A program made the position numbers and the translations under genes. 64,000 nt of DNA. Origin: Advenella sp. S44. Lineage in GTDB: Bacteria > Pseudomonadota > Gammaproteobacteria > Burkholderiales > Burkholderiaceae_B. The notes beneath the pieces were generated by a model. The model was given only the letters and a program-made list of their open reading frames with translations. It did not search any database and was not told where the DNA came from. Below, one piece after another: positions 1-8,762 of the stretch (the first letter of the stretch is position 1; each line of letters begins with the position of its first letter). Location: positions 868,001-932,000 of the forward strand of contig NZ_NEXS01000003.1 in the NCBI RefSeq assembly GCF_002810445.1, in the 5' to 3' direction.

Positions 1-24
1 GACTCTTACTTTCAAGGAAGAAAT

Positions 25-876
25 ATGACACAGACAATGCCAGCACAGGAACAGCAAGTCCAGCCGGGACGCGAATCGAAAATGCATCCGGCCCCGGTTT
101 ATGACGACCCGAACTACAAAGCAGGTGGCAAGCTGAAGGATAAGGTCGCCTTGATCACTGGCGGCGACAGTGGAATAGGGCGCGCAACAACCATCGCCTT
201 TGCCAAAGAAGGCGCCCGGATCGCCATTGTCTATCTTGAAGAAGATAAAGACGCCACGGAAACCAAGCAATGCGCAGAGAAATATGGATCCGAAGTGCTA
301 CTGATCAAGGGCGATATCGGCGACGTGGCGTTTGCCAAAAAGTGCGTAACTGACACATTTGAACATTTCGGGACACTGGATATCCTGGTCAATAACGCGG
401 GCGAGCAGCATACTGCCGCCGAGCCAGAAGATATCAGTTACGAACAGTTGTTGCGTACGTTCCAGACGAATTTTTTCAGTATCGTTACCATTACGCTCGA
501 AGCGCTCAAACTGATGCGTGAAGGCGCGTCCATCATCAATACGTCCTCTATTACCGCCTTCCAGGGAAATCCGGACCTGATCGATTATTCGGCAACCAAA
601 GGCGCGATCACCGCATTTACCCGCTCACTATCGACAAAAATCGTCAGCCGGCAAATCCGGGTTAACTCCGTGGCTCCCGGCCCGATCTGGACGCCACTGA
701 TCCCGGCCTCTTTTTCCGCTGATAAGGTGGCAAAGTTCGGCAAAGATACCCCCATGGGAAGGCCAGGGCAGCCCTTTGAGCTTGCACCGGCCTATGTCTA
801 TCTTGCCAGTTCAGATTCAACGTATGTGACAGGACAGACCATTCATGTCAATGGCGGTAAGGTTATCAACGGATAA
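25..876 (+). CDS. SDR family oxidoreductase (YghA-like)
   Basis: A 283-residue classical short-chain dehydrogenase. Visible motifs are the NAD(P)-binding TGGDSGIG at residues 45-52, NNAG at 123-126, a Ser near 174 and the catalytic YxxxK at Tyr188/Lys192. The roughly 40-residue N-terminal extension rich in Gln and Pro, ending in a P-V-Y-D-D-P segment, is typical of the YghA/glucose-ribitol dehydrogenase-like subgroup that is often stress-induced. The substrate cannot be read from the sequence. A purine-rich AAGGAAG lies just before the ATG. It stands alone, with a 130-bp gap to the convergent hydrolase gene. Confidence 0.9.
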   Translation: MTQTMPAQEQQVQPGRESKMHPAPVYDDPNYKAGGKLKDKVALITGGDSGIGRATTIAFAKEGARIAIVYLEEDKDATETKQCAEKYGSEVLLIKGDIGDVAFAKKCVTDTFEHFGTLDILVNNAGEQHTAAEPEDISYEQLLRTFQTNFFSIVTITLEALKLMREGASIINTSSITAFQGNPDLIDYSATKGAITAFTRSLSTKIVSRQIRVNSVAPGPIWTPLIPASFSADKVAKFGKDTPMGRPGQPFELAPAYVYLASSDSTYVTGQTIHVNGGKVING

Positions 877-1005
877 GGACGGCAGCAGTAAATGCGTCAT
901 ATGGTATGACGAAATCGCTGCGACTTGTGGGTGCCGGTAAACAACGGCTAGCCTTGGCTATGTAGATTCTGCGGCATTGACAAGCCGCGGCGTCATCGCG
1001 CTGAT

Positions 1006-1806
1006 TTACAAAAGGCTACGGACAAATGCTGCAATGGCGTCTGTCGTCAATTCGGGCTTGTCGCGATGGGGCGAGTGACGGCAATCGTCAATGACATGCA
1101 ATCTGACGTCTGAGGCCAGTTGGGCGATATTTTCGATTTGTGCCATTGATCCGTATTCATCCTGACGGCCCTGGATTGCCAGCACCGGGCATTGAATTTT
1201 TGCCACTTCAGCTTCGATATTCCATTCGCGAAAGGCGGGAGAGAGCCAGGCGTCGTTCCACCCCCAGAAGGCGGAGTCGACCTCGTCGTGATAGCGCTTC
1301 AGTTTGTGGGGCAGGTCGCTGTTCAGATAGTCGGCTCTGGCCATTTCGATATTTCTGATCGTGACCTCCTCGACAAACAAATGCGAAGCCATCACCGCCA
1401 CAGCGTGGGTCCGTTCAGGGTAGGCAGCGGCGTATAGCAGGGCGATAGAAGCGCCATCACTGTGTCCGACCAGAATTGGTCGATCCTTGCGGGTGTCTAT
1501 GCCCAGCGCTGTAAAAAAGGCAGGCATAAATTGTTGCGCCTGGATATGCATGAAGTCTGCTGACCAGTGCTCGTCCGGGGGCCGTGGCGTGGATTTGCCG
1601 TAACCATACCGGGAGAAAACCAGGCCGCGGCATTCCAGTATCCGGCACAGATTCTGCGGCCAGTCTTTCCACATGGCGACCGAACCCAGGCCTTCATGCA
1701 GAAACACCAGTAACGGACGGTCGAGCCGTTCAGGCTGAATCGACTGATATTCAATGGACGTTGTTTTTTCGTTATATGAAACTTTGGTAAGTTGTCTGTC
1801 AGCCAT
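1006..1806 (-). CDS. alpha/beta hydrolase
   Basis: A 266-residue alpha/beta-hydrolase fold protein. The nucleophile elbow G-H-S-D-G puts the catalytic serine at residue 116, a strand-7 acid is likely in the Q-G-R-Q-D-E segment, and a C-terminal D-D-C-R-H-S-P-H supplies the histidine. An H-E-G-L-G-S oxyanion segment sits at 37-42. There is no signal peptide, so it should be cytoplasmic. The substrate is unknown; it resembles small-ester hydrolases used in catabolism. It is divergent from the MaoC gene, sharing a 185-bp intergenic region. Confidence 0.85.
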   Translation of the reverse strand: MADRQLTKVSYNEKTTSIEYQSIQPERLDRPLLVFLHEGLGSVAMWKDWPQNLCRILECRGLVFSRYGYGKSTPRPPDEHWSADFMHIQAQQFMPAFFTALGIDTRKDRPILVGHSDGASIALLYAAAYPERTHAVAVMASHLFVEEVTIRNIEMARADYLNSDLPHKLKRYHDEVDSAFWGWNDAWLSPAFREWNIEAEVAKIQCPVLAIQGRQDEYGSMAQIENIAQLASDVRLHVIDDCRHSPHRDKPELTTDAIAAFVRSLL

Positions 1807-1990
1807 TTTTGGAATAAGTGTGAGTTTACGGTTGTGGTTGCCAAGTTTAAGTAAAATACTTTGTTCCGGGCAGTTGTCTGGTCGTGCAACATCCTTTGCA
1901 CCAATGTCAGTTTATCAAGTCAGACGCTGCATTTATAGAGGGGTACACAGCAATTGCTGCATTTGTGCCGTTCACATTAAGGTTAGTTAA

Positions 1991-2449
1991 ATGAAATTCG
2001 CGGAATTCCAGCCGGGTATGGTCTTTGAACAGGGGCCCCGGCATTTGACCGAAGAAGAAATCATTCGCTTCGCCGAAGCATATGACCCCCAGTGGTTTCA
2101 CGTTAATCCGGAGCGGGCCAAATCCGGTCCATGGAAAGGTTTGATTGCCAGTGGCTGGCATACCTGCGGGATCGCCATGAAGATGGCGGTAGAGGCGGCC
2201 CTCGAAGGCTCTGAGTCATTCGCATCGCCTGGGCTGGACAGTGTCAAGTGGCTCAAGCCGGTGCGCCCGGGCGATGATTTATTCTGGAAAGGCGTGGTCA
2301 AGGCCAAGCGGATCTCCAACACTCGTGAAGGGCTTGGTATTTTGCTGTGGAGCTGGGAAGTGACTAATCAGAATGGCGAAACCGTGCTGGAACTGGATGC
2401 TACCAGTCTTTTCGATATTTCCGAGAGCATGACAAAAGACGACGAATAA
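1991..2449 (+). CDS. MaoC family hot-dog hydratase
   Basis: A 152-residue single hot-dog domain protein. The segment from Asp-Pro-Gln-Trp-Phe-His-Val-Asn through Ser-Gly-Trp-His-Thr matches the MaoC/(R)-specific enoyl-CoA hydratase signature, with Asp and His as probable catalytic residues. Likely role: hydration of a trans-2-enoyl-CoA or a related acyl-CoA. It is monocistronic; two hairpins follow the stop (2459-2488 without a clear U-tract, then a strong one at 2522-2565). The exact acyl chain specificity cannot be inferred. Confidence 0.85.
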   Translation: MKFAEFQPGMVFEQGPRHLTEEEIIRFAEAYDPQWFHVNPERAKSGPWKGLIASGWHTCGIAMKMAVEAALEGSESFASPGLDSVKWLKPVRPGDDLFWKGVVKAKRISNTREGLGILLWSWEVTNQNGETVLELDATSLFDISESMTKDDE

Positions 2450-2521
2450 GCCGCAATCCAATGGCAGATGATCTGAAGCCTGCCATTGTTCATTCAGTAG
2501 ATACAGTAACAAGCAAATTCA

Positions 2522-2565
2522 GTAACAAGTAAAACGCCTCCGTCCGGAGGCGTTTTACTTGTTAC
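2522..2565. terminator. long perfect hairpin, bidirectional terminator
   Basis: Arms of 21 bp (2522-2542 and 2545-2565) are perfectly complementary around a 2-base centre. The GC core CCTCCG/CGGAGG is flanked by AAAA on the left and TTTT on the right, so it can terminate in both directions. It closes the maoC transcript and insulates the urease cluster. A weaker 9-bp hairpin (2459-2467 with 2480-2488) lies just upstream. Confidence 0.85.
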
Positions 2566-2732
2566 CTTCCGCTATTGACACTGCGGGTCTGCATTGTCTT
2601 TGCGAGCTTGTTGTGTCGTGAAAATAGTCGCCGCCAAGCCGTCCGGGCGTATCCGCGTGGTACTTGATGACCGTCTCATCGACATTGACTGGCTTATTCT
2701 CCCATGCTAGAGTATTTTACAGATAAGCGGGC

Positions 2733-2762
2733 TTGACAAATGTGATGTTCCGGGCATATCAA
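2733..2762 (+). promoter_or_regulatory. putative sigma-70 promoter of the urease operon
   Basis: A perfect -35 hexamer TTGACA at 2733-2738 and a TATCAA -10 at 2757-2762 (4 of 6 matches) with 18-bp spacing. A 14-bp dyad ATTTCA-TG-TGAAAT at 2787-2800 lies between this promoter and the ureA ribosome site (AAGGAC near 2811) and could be an operator; that part is inference. Confidence 0.5.
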
Positions 2763-2820
2763 ATGGCTTTGGTTTTGACGTTTTTAATTTCATGTGAAAT
2801 ACCTGTAAAGAAGGACTATC

Positions 2821-3123
2821 ATGTTTTTAAGTATGTATGAACAGGAACGTTTGATGGTATACACGGCCGGCAAGCTGGCGCTTGAGCGCAAGCAGCGCGG
2901 CCTGAAGCTGAATTTGCCCGAGGCCACGGCCTATATCACGTCCTTTTTGCTTGAGGGCGCTCGTGACGGGCAAACGGTTGCCGATCTGATGGAAGCCGGA
3001 CGCCATGTGCTCACACGTGACGATGTGATGGATGGTGTTCCTGAAATGCTGGGCCAGGTTCAGGTGGAAGCGACATTTCCAGATGGAACGAAACTGGTAA
3101 CCGTTACAGGCCCGATCTCATGA
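2821..3123 (+). CDS. ureA: urease subunit gamma
   Basis: A 100-residue protein matching the whole length of bacterial UreA. The segments K-R-G-L-K-L-N, G-A-R-D-G-x-T-V, L-T-R-D-D-V-M-x-G-V-P-E-M and [14 protein letters not shown] are near-invariant in the family. It forms the (gamma-beta-alpha)3 urease that hydrolyses urea to ammonia and carbamate in the cytoplasm. The start is supported by AAGGAC seven bases upstream. The stop overlaps the ureB start in an ATGA, so the two are translationally coupled. Confidence 0.97.
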   Translation: MFLSMYEQERLMVYTAGKLALERKQRGLKLNLPEATAYITSFLLEGARDGQTVADLMEAGRHVLTRDDVMDGVPEMLGQVQVEATFPDGTKLVTVTGPIS

Positions 3124-3680
3124 AAGACAAACCTAATCCCTTTGAAAATCCAGATCCCGTTCCTGCCAATGCAGGAGACCCGGTGCATGCCTCAGACGAT
3201 CCGGGTCGTGATTATCCCGACGCTGAACCGTCGGCAGAGGGACCGACGCATTCTTCGGGTGTCAGCAGCCCCAGTTCGCCCCGCCGGGCGGGCACCGGAG
3301 AGCGACAGGCACCGCGGCGGGAATCTGATGATGAATTCGACGAAACGGTCCCGCTGGTGCCGGGCGAAATTCTGTATTGCACTCAGGACGTGGAAATCAA
3401 TGCCGGGCTGCCGGTCATAACGCTTAAGGTAGTCAATGGCGCCGATCGTCCAATTCAAGTAGGTTCGCATTTTCATTTCGCCGAAGTCAACGCTGCCCTG
3501 GAGTTTGATCGCTCCAGAGCCTGGGGCAAACGGCTGAACGTGCTGTCTGGCGGTTCTGTGCGTTTCGAACCCGGTGCCGTGGTAGAAGTGGAGTTGGTGG
3601 ATATACAAGGTAGACGCGTTGTGCGTGGTTTGCGGGGCTTGTGCGGAGGCAGTCTGGATGGCAAAGATTTCTCGATCTGA
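3120..3680 (+). CDS. ureB: urease subunit beta with long N-terminal extension
   Basis: A 186-residue protein. Residues about 79-186 are an ordinary UreB domain ([14 protein letters not shown]-x-E-V-N, G-x-x-V-R-F-E-P-G). The first roughly 78 residues are extra: Pro-, Ser-, Asp- and Glu-rich, low complexity, probably disordered. Usual length is near 100 residues. Some alphaproteobacterial UreB proteins are also extended, so this may be a subfamily trait. The start overlaps ureA by four bases (ATGA); the 3' end overlaps ureC by 23 bases. Confidence 0.95.
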   Translation: MKDKPNPFENPDPVPANAGDPVHASDDPGRDYPDAEPSAEGPTHSSGVSSPSSPRRAGTGERQAPRRESDDEFDETVPLVPGEILYCTQDVEINAGLPVITLKVVNGADRPIQVGSHFHFAEVNAALEFDRSRAWGKRLNVLSGGSVRFEPGAVVEVELVDIQGRRVVRGLRGLCGGSLDGKDFSI

Positions 3681-5367
3681 ATATGTGGCTTCATATGGTC
3701 CGACCACGGGTGACCGCATCCGCCTGGCCGATACCAATCTGTTGATCGAAGTCGAAAAAGACCTGTGTGCGGGCGGCAATGAAGCGGTTTTCGGCGGCGG
3801 AAAATCGGTGCGCGAGTCAATGGGGCAATCGTGTGCCACACGTGCTGAAGGCACCCCCGATCTGGTGATTACCGGCGCTATTATTCTCGATCATTGGGGC
3901 ATTATCAAAGCCGATGTGGGCGTTCGGGACGGTCGTATCGTGGCGTTGGGCAAGGCCGGCAACCCCGACACCATGGATGACGTACACCCCGATCTGGTGA
4001 TCGGGCCTTCGACCGAGATCATGTCTGGCAATGGACTCATTATGACGGCGGGTGCTGTCGACACGCACGTTCATTTCGTTGGTCCGCAGATGCTGCAAAT
4101 CGCATTGGCCTCTGGCACAACGACGGTGACAGGGGGGGGATCCGGGCCGACCGAGGGGTCCAAGGCGACGCTGGCCACGCCGGGTGCGTGGTGGATGGAA
4201 CGCATGCTCGAGGGTTTTGAGCCGTGGCCCGTCAATGTACTCATTCTGGGGCGCGGCAATACGGTATCCCACGAGTCCTTGTGGGAGCAATTGCGCGCAG
4301 GTGTGGGGGGCTTCAAAGTCCATGAAGACTGGGGCGCCACGCCGGCGGTTATCGACGCAGCGCTTCAGGTCGCAGACGCATCCGGTGTCCAGGTTGCGAT
4401 TCACTCCGATACCCTTAACGAGGCCGGGTTTGTCGAGGACATGCTCAAGGCCGTTGCCGGACGTTCGTTCCATTCGTTCCACACCGAAGGTGCGGGCGGC
4501 GGGCACGCGCCCGATATTATCCGGATTGCCGGGGAATCCAATGTGTTGCCGGCCTCCACCAACCCGACCCGTCCTTTTACCCGCAATACGGTGGACGAAC
4601 ATCTGGACATGGTTATGGTGGCGCACCATTTGAATCCTCAGGTCCCTAACGATCTGGCCTTTGCCGAAAGCCGTGTACGGGCGGGCACGATCGCCGCTGA
4701 AGATGTGCTGCACGATATTGGCGCGCTGTCGATCATGTCTTCCGATGCGCAGGCGATGGGTCGTATCGGTGAGGTTGTCATCCGTACCTGGCAGACGGCA
4801 CACCGAATGAAGCAGCTTCGCGGCTCGCTGCCGGGCGATACGTTGGCCGACAATCACCGGGCGCGCCGCTATGTGGCCAAATATACCATTTGCCCTGCCA
4901 TCGCCCACGGGCTGGAAAAGCATATCGGATCGATCGAAGTGGGGAAAATGGCCGACCTGGTACTGTGGCAGCCTGCACTTTTCGGCATACGTCCTACGGT
5001 TGTATTCAAGGGTGGCATGGCAGCGACCGCAGCGCTTGGCGATCCCAATGCGTCTATTCCGACGCCGCAGCCGGTGCTTGAGCGTATTGGCTTTAATGTG
5101 TACTCGCCGGCGGCTGCCGCTACCAGCGTGGCCTTTGTTTCGCAGGTGGCTATTGATGACGGGCTAGCGGGCCGCTTGAATATCCGGCGCCCACTGGTCG
5201 CCATTGAAAACTGCCGGGCTCGCACCAAGGCTGATCTGCCTGAAAACTCGGCTTTGCCGCATATAGAGGTAGATCCCGATAGCTACGCCGTCAAGGTAGA
5301 CGGGGAGCTGATCGATCATGAACCTGCACTAGAGGTTCCCATGGCTCAACGATATTTTCTATTCTGA
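3658..5367 (+). CDS. ureC: urease subunit alpha (catalytic)
   Basis: A 569-residue catalytic subunit. Nickel ligands and active-site residues are visible: His137 and His139 (D-T-H-V-H-F), the carbamylated lysine Lys220 with His222 (K-V-H-E-D-W-G), His249, His275 and Asp363 (S-S-D-A-Q-A-M-G-R). The mobile-flap His324 is present, but the adjacent Cys that is usual in V-C-H-H-L is Ala322 here. The C-terminus P-M-A-Q-R-Y-F-L-F is canonical. I chose the ATG at 3658, preceded by GGAGG, rather than an upstream ATG at 3619, because M-A-K-I-S-R matches family starts. Confidence 0.97.
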   Translation: MAKISRSEYVASYGPTTGDRIRLADTNLLIEVEKDLCAGGNEAVFGGGKSVRESMGQSCATRAEGTPDLVITGAIILDHWGIIKADVGVRDGRIVALGKAGNPDTMDDVHPDLVIGPSTEIMSGNGLIMTAGAVDTHVHFVGPQMLQIALASGTTTVTGGGSGPTEGSKATLATPGAWWMERMLEGFEPWPVNVLILGRGNTVSHESLWEQLRAGVGGFKVHEDWGATPAVIDAALQVADASGVQVAIHSDTLNEAGFVEDMLKAVAGRSFHSFHTEGAGGGHAPDIIRIAGESNVLPASTNPTRPFTRNTVDEHLDMVMVAHHLNPQVPNDLAFAESRVRAGTIAAEDVLHDIGALSIMSSDAQAMGRIGEVVIRTWQTAHRMKQLRGSLPGDTLADNHRARRYVAKYTICPAIAHGLEKHIGSIEVGKMADLVLWQPALFGIRPTVVFKGGMAATAALGDPNASIPTPQPVLERIGFNVYSPAAAATSVAFVSQVAIDDGLAGRLNIRRPLVAIENCRARTKADLPENSALPHIEVDPDSYAVKVDGELIDHEPALEVPMAQRYFLF

Positions 5368-5380
5368 AGCGAGGTACGGA

Positions 5381-6052
5381 ATGGCGCATAGTGCCGCGCT
5401 GTTATTGCTGGCAGACGGACGTCTTCCTGCTGGCGGATATGCCCATTCCGGCGGCCTGGAGCCAACGGTACATATCCATGGACTGACTGATGCCGCTGGC
5501 CTGGAAGGCTTTCTTGAAGGGCGCGCTGCGACAACCGGCTTGGTGGCCGCATCATTTGCCGCTGCGGCATGCCGGGCAGCCCAAACGGGACAACATGCAT
5601 TGCTTGGCGAACTGGACAGGCAACTGGATGTTCGCACGCCGTCCAAGGCGACACGCGCGGTTTCCAGGGCGCTCGGACGCCAGCTATGGCGTGCCGTCAC
5701 CAGTATTCGATCTATTGACGTGCCAGCACAATCGCGGCGCGATATGCACCAGCCTGTCGTATACGGCATGGCGGCCGCGGCATTCGGACTGGAGCCCAGG
5801 GAAGCTGCACAGATTGTCCTGCATGAATCGGTAGCCGGGCCGGCGGCAGCTGCAGTCAAGGTACTCAGTGTCGATCCGTTCGCCGTGCAGGCGGCCCTGG
5901 CGCACCTGACCGATTTTCTTGATACGCTGGCGCAGCAGGCGAGCGAGTATGCAGATACGCCGCCCGACGATTTGCCGGCCCTGGGCACGCCTTTGCTGGA
6001 TTTGGCTGCTGAACACCACAGGAATTGGGGGGTACGTCTCTTTGCCTCGTGA
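5381..6052 (+). CDS. ureF: urease accessory protein UreF
   Basis: A 223-residue UreF. L-L-L-A-D-G-R-L-P-A-G-G-Y-A-H-S-G-G-L-E near the start is the hallmark, and the helical middle and L-F-A-S C-terminus also fit. UreF works in the UreD-UreF-UreG complex that delivers nickel and CO2 to apo-urease and gates UreG GTP hydrolysis. It follows ureC after 13 bp, exactly where ureE would normally come first; no ureE frame exists between them. Confidence 0.95.
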   Translation: MAHSAALLLLADGRLPAGGYAHSGGLEPTVHIHGLTDAAGLEGFLEGRAATTGLVAASFAAAACRAAQTGQHALLGELDRQLDVRTPSKATRAVSRALGRQLWRAVTSIRSIDVPAQSRRDMHQPVVYGMAAAAFGLEPREAAQIVLHESVAGPAAAAVKVLSVDPFAVQAALAHLTDFLDTLAQQASEYADTPPDDLPALGTPLLDLAAEHHRNWGVRLFAS

Positions 6053-6077
6053 TTTTCTAACCCCCCAGCCTGGCGTC

Positions 6078-6989
6078 ATGACTGCCCGAGCAACGCTTGT
6101 CACCCGTCAAGACCTTGACCATACCGGCCGCCGTGTCAGCCGAGTGCATACACTGCGGTCTCAGGCACCGCTCATATTGCGCCCTACGCAGCCCAAAGAG
6201 CCGGAACCGCAGGTGTTGCGTGCCGCTTCCGTGGCGCGGGTGTCGCTCGTCTCGGGCGCGGCAGGACCGCTGGGCGGCGACGACTTCGAGTTAAATATTC
6301 GCGTGGGTACCGGTAGCACTTTACTGCTCAATGAGATTTCATCCACGCTGTTACTGCCTGGTGCACGCGGCGGGCAGTCCAGTATGAGAATCAATATTGC
6401 CGTGGAAGACGATGCCACGTTTGTCTGGATGGCCGAGCCGGTGATTGCGGCACATGGATGTCGCCATGAGCACACGATCAATATCGAACTGGCCGCCAGC
6501 GCTCGCCTGTTCATGCGCGACGCACTGCAGTTCGGGCGACACAAGGAGCAACCTGGCAATCTTCTTCAAACCCTGCGCGTCAAACGGGATGGCGAACCTT
6601 TGTTCAGCCAGCAACAGCAAATCGGGCCGGACGCGGTGGGGTGGTGCAGTTGCGCGGTCCTCGGCAAGCATAAGTGTATGGGCACGGTGCTTGTTGTAGA
6701 TCCGCAATGGTGTGCAATCCAGCCTGAAACCAATGTGTTTGCCGTCGATGCAGCGCTGTTGCCGCTAGAGGGACCCGCCGTTATGATCAGTGCGCTCGCG
6801 GCGGAAACCTGGACTTTGCGCAAACATCTGGAGCATGGCATCAATCTGCTGGGAGAGCGCTGGTCCGTTGCGGCCTCTGAGTCTGCACGAGATGACCAGG
6901 ATGCCGGTTGCTATCGGCATAAGCCCGACCCTGCTATCCCATCTTCTGACACTATTCGACAAGGAAACGACTATGAGTACACAAACTGA
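6078..6989 (+). CDS. ureD: urease accessory protein UreD
   Basis: About 303 residues, divergent but recognisable Ure[15 protein letters not shown], a W-M-A-E-P-V-I-A-A-x-G-C segment and the D-A-L-Q-F-G-R region correspond to the usual stretches for the shared beta-helix fold. It is the scaffold that binds UreABC and recruits UreF/UreG. Start: ATG 6078 chosen; a TTG at 6042 behind a G-rich ribosome site and overlapping ureF is an alternative. The 3' end overlaps ureG by 17 bases. Its position after ureF, not ahead of ureA, is less common. Confidence 0.85.
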   Translation: MTARATLVTRQDLDHTGRRVSRVHTLRSQAPLILRPTQPKEPEPQVLRAASVARVSLVSGAAGPLGGDDFELNIRVGTGSTLLLNEISSTLLLPGARGGQSSMRINIAVEDDATFVWMAEPVIAAHGCRHEHTINIELAASARLFMRDALQFGRHKEQPGNLLQTLRVKRDGEPLFSQQQQIGPDAVGWCSCAVLGKHKCMGTVLVVDPQWCAIQPETNVFAVDAALLPLEGPAVMISALAAETWTLRKHLEHGINLLGERWSVAASESARDDQDAGCYRHKPDPAIPSSDTIRQGNDYEYTN

Positions 6990-7719
6990 AAATATTCGTA
7001 CGCGCGCATTGCGACTGGGCGTAGCAGGGCCGGTGGGCACCGGCAAAAGTTCGGTTGTTGCCACATTGTGCCGAACCCTGCGTCATGAGTTCCAGATCGG
7101 CGTAATTACAAATGACATATACACCGATGAAGATGCCCGCTTCCTGAGGTCCGAAGGCGTGCTGCCGGTCGAACGCATTCGGGCGGTCGAAACCGGCGCC
7201 TGCCCGCATACTGCCATACGCGACGACGTCACAATGAATTTGCTTGCGGTCGAAGACCTGGAGAAGGACTTTGCGCCACTGGACATTGTGCTTATCGAGA
7301 GCGGCGGCGATAACCTGACCGCCACTTTTTCTCCATCCCTGGTAGATGCGCAAATTTTTGTGATCGATGTGGCCGGTGGGGGTGATGTGGCGCGCAAAGG
7401 CGGGCCAGGCATCGGCCGTGCTGATCTGCTTATCGTCAATAAGGTAGACCTTGGACCACATGTTGATGTCGATGTCGAACAAATGCTGACTGACGCCCGG
7501 GCTGCGCGAGGCGGTGCGCCCGTGCTTGCTCACTCCAAAAAATATCCCGATACGGAAAAGGCGCTTTGCGACTGGGTTCGACAATTGCACGAGGCGCACG
7601 TCAGCGGCACGCATATACCCACGGACCCGGGTCCGATGGCGCCTCATTTTCATGCAACAGAAGACGGAGGCTATATCCATCGACATGGGGATGAGGCGCA
7701 CCCTCATGTGCATCGTTGA
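6973..7719 (+). CDS. ureG: urease accessory GTPase UreG with His-rich C-terminal tail
   Basis: A 248-residue SIMIBI-class GTPase. Walker A G-P-V-G-T-G-K-S spans 19-26, the metal-binding Cys-Pro-His motif is at 77-79, E-S-G-G-D-N-L at 109-115 and the guanine-specificity N-K-V-D at 156-159. Usual UreG is about 205 residues; the extra C-terminal stretch from about residue 205 contains ten histidines. The ATG at 6973 follows AAGGA and lies inside the end of ureD. With no ureE in the cluster, the tail may hold nickel for delivery (inference). Confidence 0.95.
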   Translation: MSTQTENIRTRALRLGVAGPVGTGKSSVVATLCRTLRHEFQIGVITNDIYTDEDARFLRSEGVLPVERIRAVETGACPHTAIRDDVTMNLLAVEDLEKDFAPLDIVLIESGGDNLTATFSPSLVDAQIFVIDVAGGGDVARKGGPGIGRADLLIVNKVDLGPHVDVDVEQMLTDARAARGGAPVLAHSKKYPDTEKALCDWVRQLHEAHVSGTHIPTDPGPMAPHFHATEDGGYIHRHGDEAHPHVHR

Positions 7720-7813
7720 ATATGTTGCGATGGAACATGCATTTGACATTTGTTAACTGGCGCACCGGCGTGCTGGGAAGCGATAGGAATTATTACTAGC
7801 CTAGGAGGTTTAT

Positions 7814-8425
7814 ATGCGTACTTTGTTGAAACCCATGACAGTGACGACCGCGATCGGAACGCTGTTGGGCCTGACAGCTACTGCAGTTTTTGCGCATCCT
7901 GGTCATATTGACCAGGCGCAACACGGCATGTTTGCAACTGGGTTCCTGCATCCCCTGACCGGTCTGGATCATTTGCTGGCGATGCTGGCGGTTGGCCTCT
8001 GGAGTGCCCTGACCCATCAGAGCCTGCGCCGCGCCATGCTCGCACCGGTTGTGTTTCTGTTGATGTTGTTTGCAGGCGCAATGCTTGGCATCATGGGCGT
8101 GCAGCTACCGCTGGTTGAACCGATGATTATGGCGTCGCTATTGATATTAGGTCTGTTGGTAGCAACCAGAAAGCCCATCAATGAGATGCTCGGCTTCGTC
8201 ATTGTCGGCGTATTTGCCCTGTTTCACGGGCTGGCGCACGGTATGGAGATGCCAGCAAGCAATGCTGCCATATCGTTTGTCGCCGGCTTTATGCTTGCCA
8301 CATTCGGATTACATGTGGCAGGACTCTTGGGAGGAATACAGCTCAAACGGCATAGCGCATGGTTCTCACGTGTGCTGGGCGGCGTCATTTCTGCCTATGG
8401 TGTTTTCCTGCTGGCCGGTGCATAA
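7814..8425 (+). CDS. HupE/UreJ family nickel permease
   Basis: A 203-residue inner-membrane protein with a cleavable-looking hydrophobic N-terminus ending in V-F-A-H-P-G-H, followed by about six hydrophobic segments. The diagnostic H-P-x-x-G-L-D-H-L-L-A-M-L-A-V-G motif (about residues 39-54) and a later F-H-G-L-A-H-G are present. HupE/UreJ proteins import nickel; here the neighbour is urease, so UreJ is the natural reading. A strong AGGAGGT ribosome site precedes the ATG, 94 bp after ureG. Confidence 0.9.
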   Translation: MRTLLKPMTVTTAIGTLLGLTATAVFAHPGHIDQAQHGMFATGFLHPLTGLDHLLAMLAVGLWSALTHQSLRRAMLAPVVFLLMLFAGAMLGIMGVQLPLVEPMIMASLLILGLLVATRKPINEMLGFVIVGVFALFHGLAHGMEMPASNAAISFVAGFMLATFGLHVAGLLGGIQLKRHSAWFSRVLGGVISAYGVFLLAGA

Positions 8426-8762
8426 GACGTCAGGCGGCTAACGGACAGGACAGCAAAAAGGCGTGAGGCCGACCGGGCTCACAGGAAAGCGGCGCTTATT
8501 GCATTTGGATTGTGCATTTGCGCCAATTGCCTGCCTGGCGCTCGCACCGCGCGACCAGCAGTCCGTACACCCAAGCGATCGCCGGCAGCTTCGTCGATAA
8601 AATTGCAGAAGGCCGCTGAATGGGAGTGACTAGTTGATAGGGATCACAGAAAGCAATAGTAGAAAAGAATAAAAAAAAGCCAGCATGCGGTACCCGATGC
8701 TGGCTTTTGTCTGGCCTGATGTTTCCTGGGGATGCTGTGAACCACAGCATCCTTTTCGTTGA
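8426..8762. other. 337-bp convergent intergenic region
   Basis: Lies between hupE/ureJ and the acyl-CoA dehydrogenase. Apart from the terminator at 8671-8708 nothing is supported. An 84-codon frame on the minus strand (8496-8750) has no family resemblance and spans the terminator, so it is not called. Confidence 0.6.
8671..8708 (-). terminator. rho-independent terminator
   Basis: Arms AAAAGCCAGCAT (8675-8686) and ATGCTGGCTTTT (8697-8708) around a 10-base loop. On the minus strand the stem is followed by eight T residues, so it terminates the acyl-CoA dehydrogenase transcript; on the plus strand four T residues follow and may also stop the urease transcript. Confidence 0.85.

Larger units (their letters stand above)
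2450..2820. other. 371-bp intergenic region between maoC and ureA
   Basis: Contains the two hairpins described for maoC, roughly 165 bp with nothing recognisable, and then the urease promoter region with a small dyad. No open frame with a convincing start was seen. Confidence 0.7.

Noticed and set aside
2787-2800. ATTTCA-TG-TGAAAT dyad as an established operator
   Set aside because: Too short and not matched to a known regulator; only mentioned with the urease promoter.
3817-4923. 368-codon minus-strand frame
   Set aside because: Lies wholly inside ureC on the opposite strand; amino-acid content is that of a shadow frame (Arg- and His-rich) with no family resemblance.
8496-8750. 84-codon minus-strand frame in the hupE/gcdH gap
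   Set aside because: Runs across the strong terminator and matches nothing I know.
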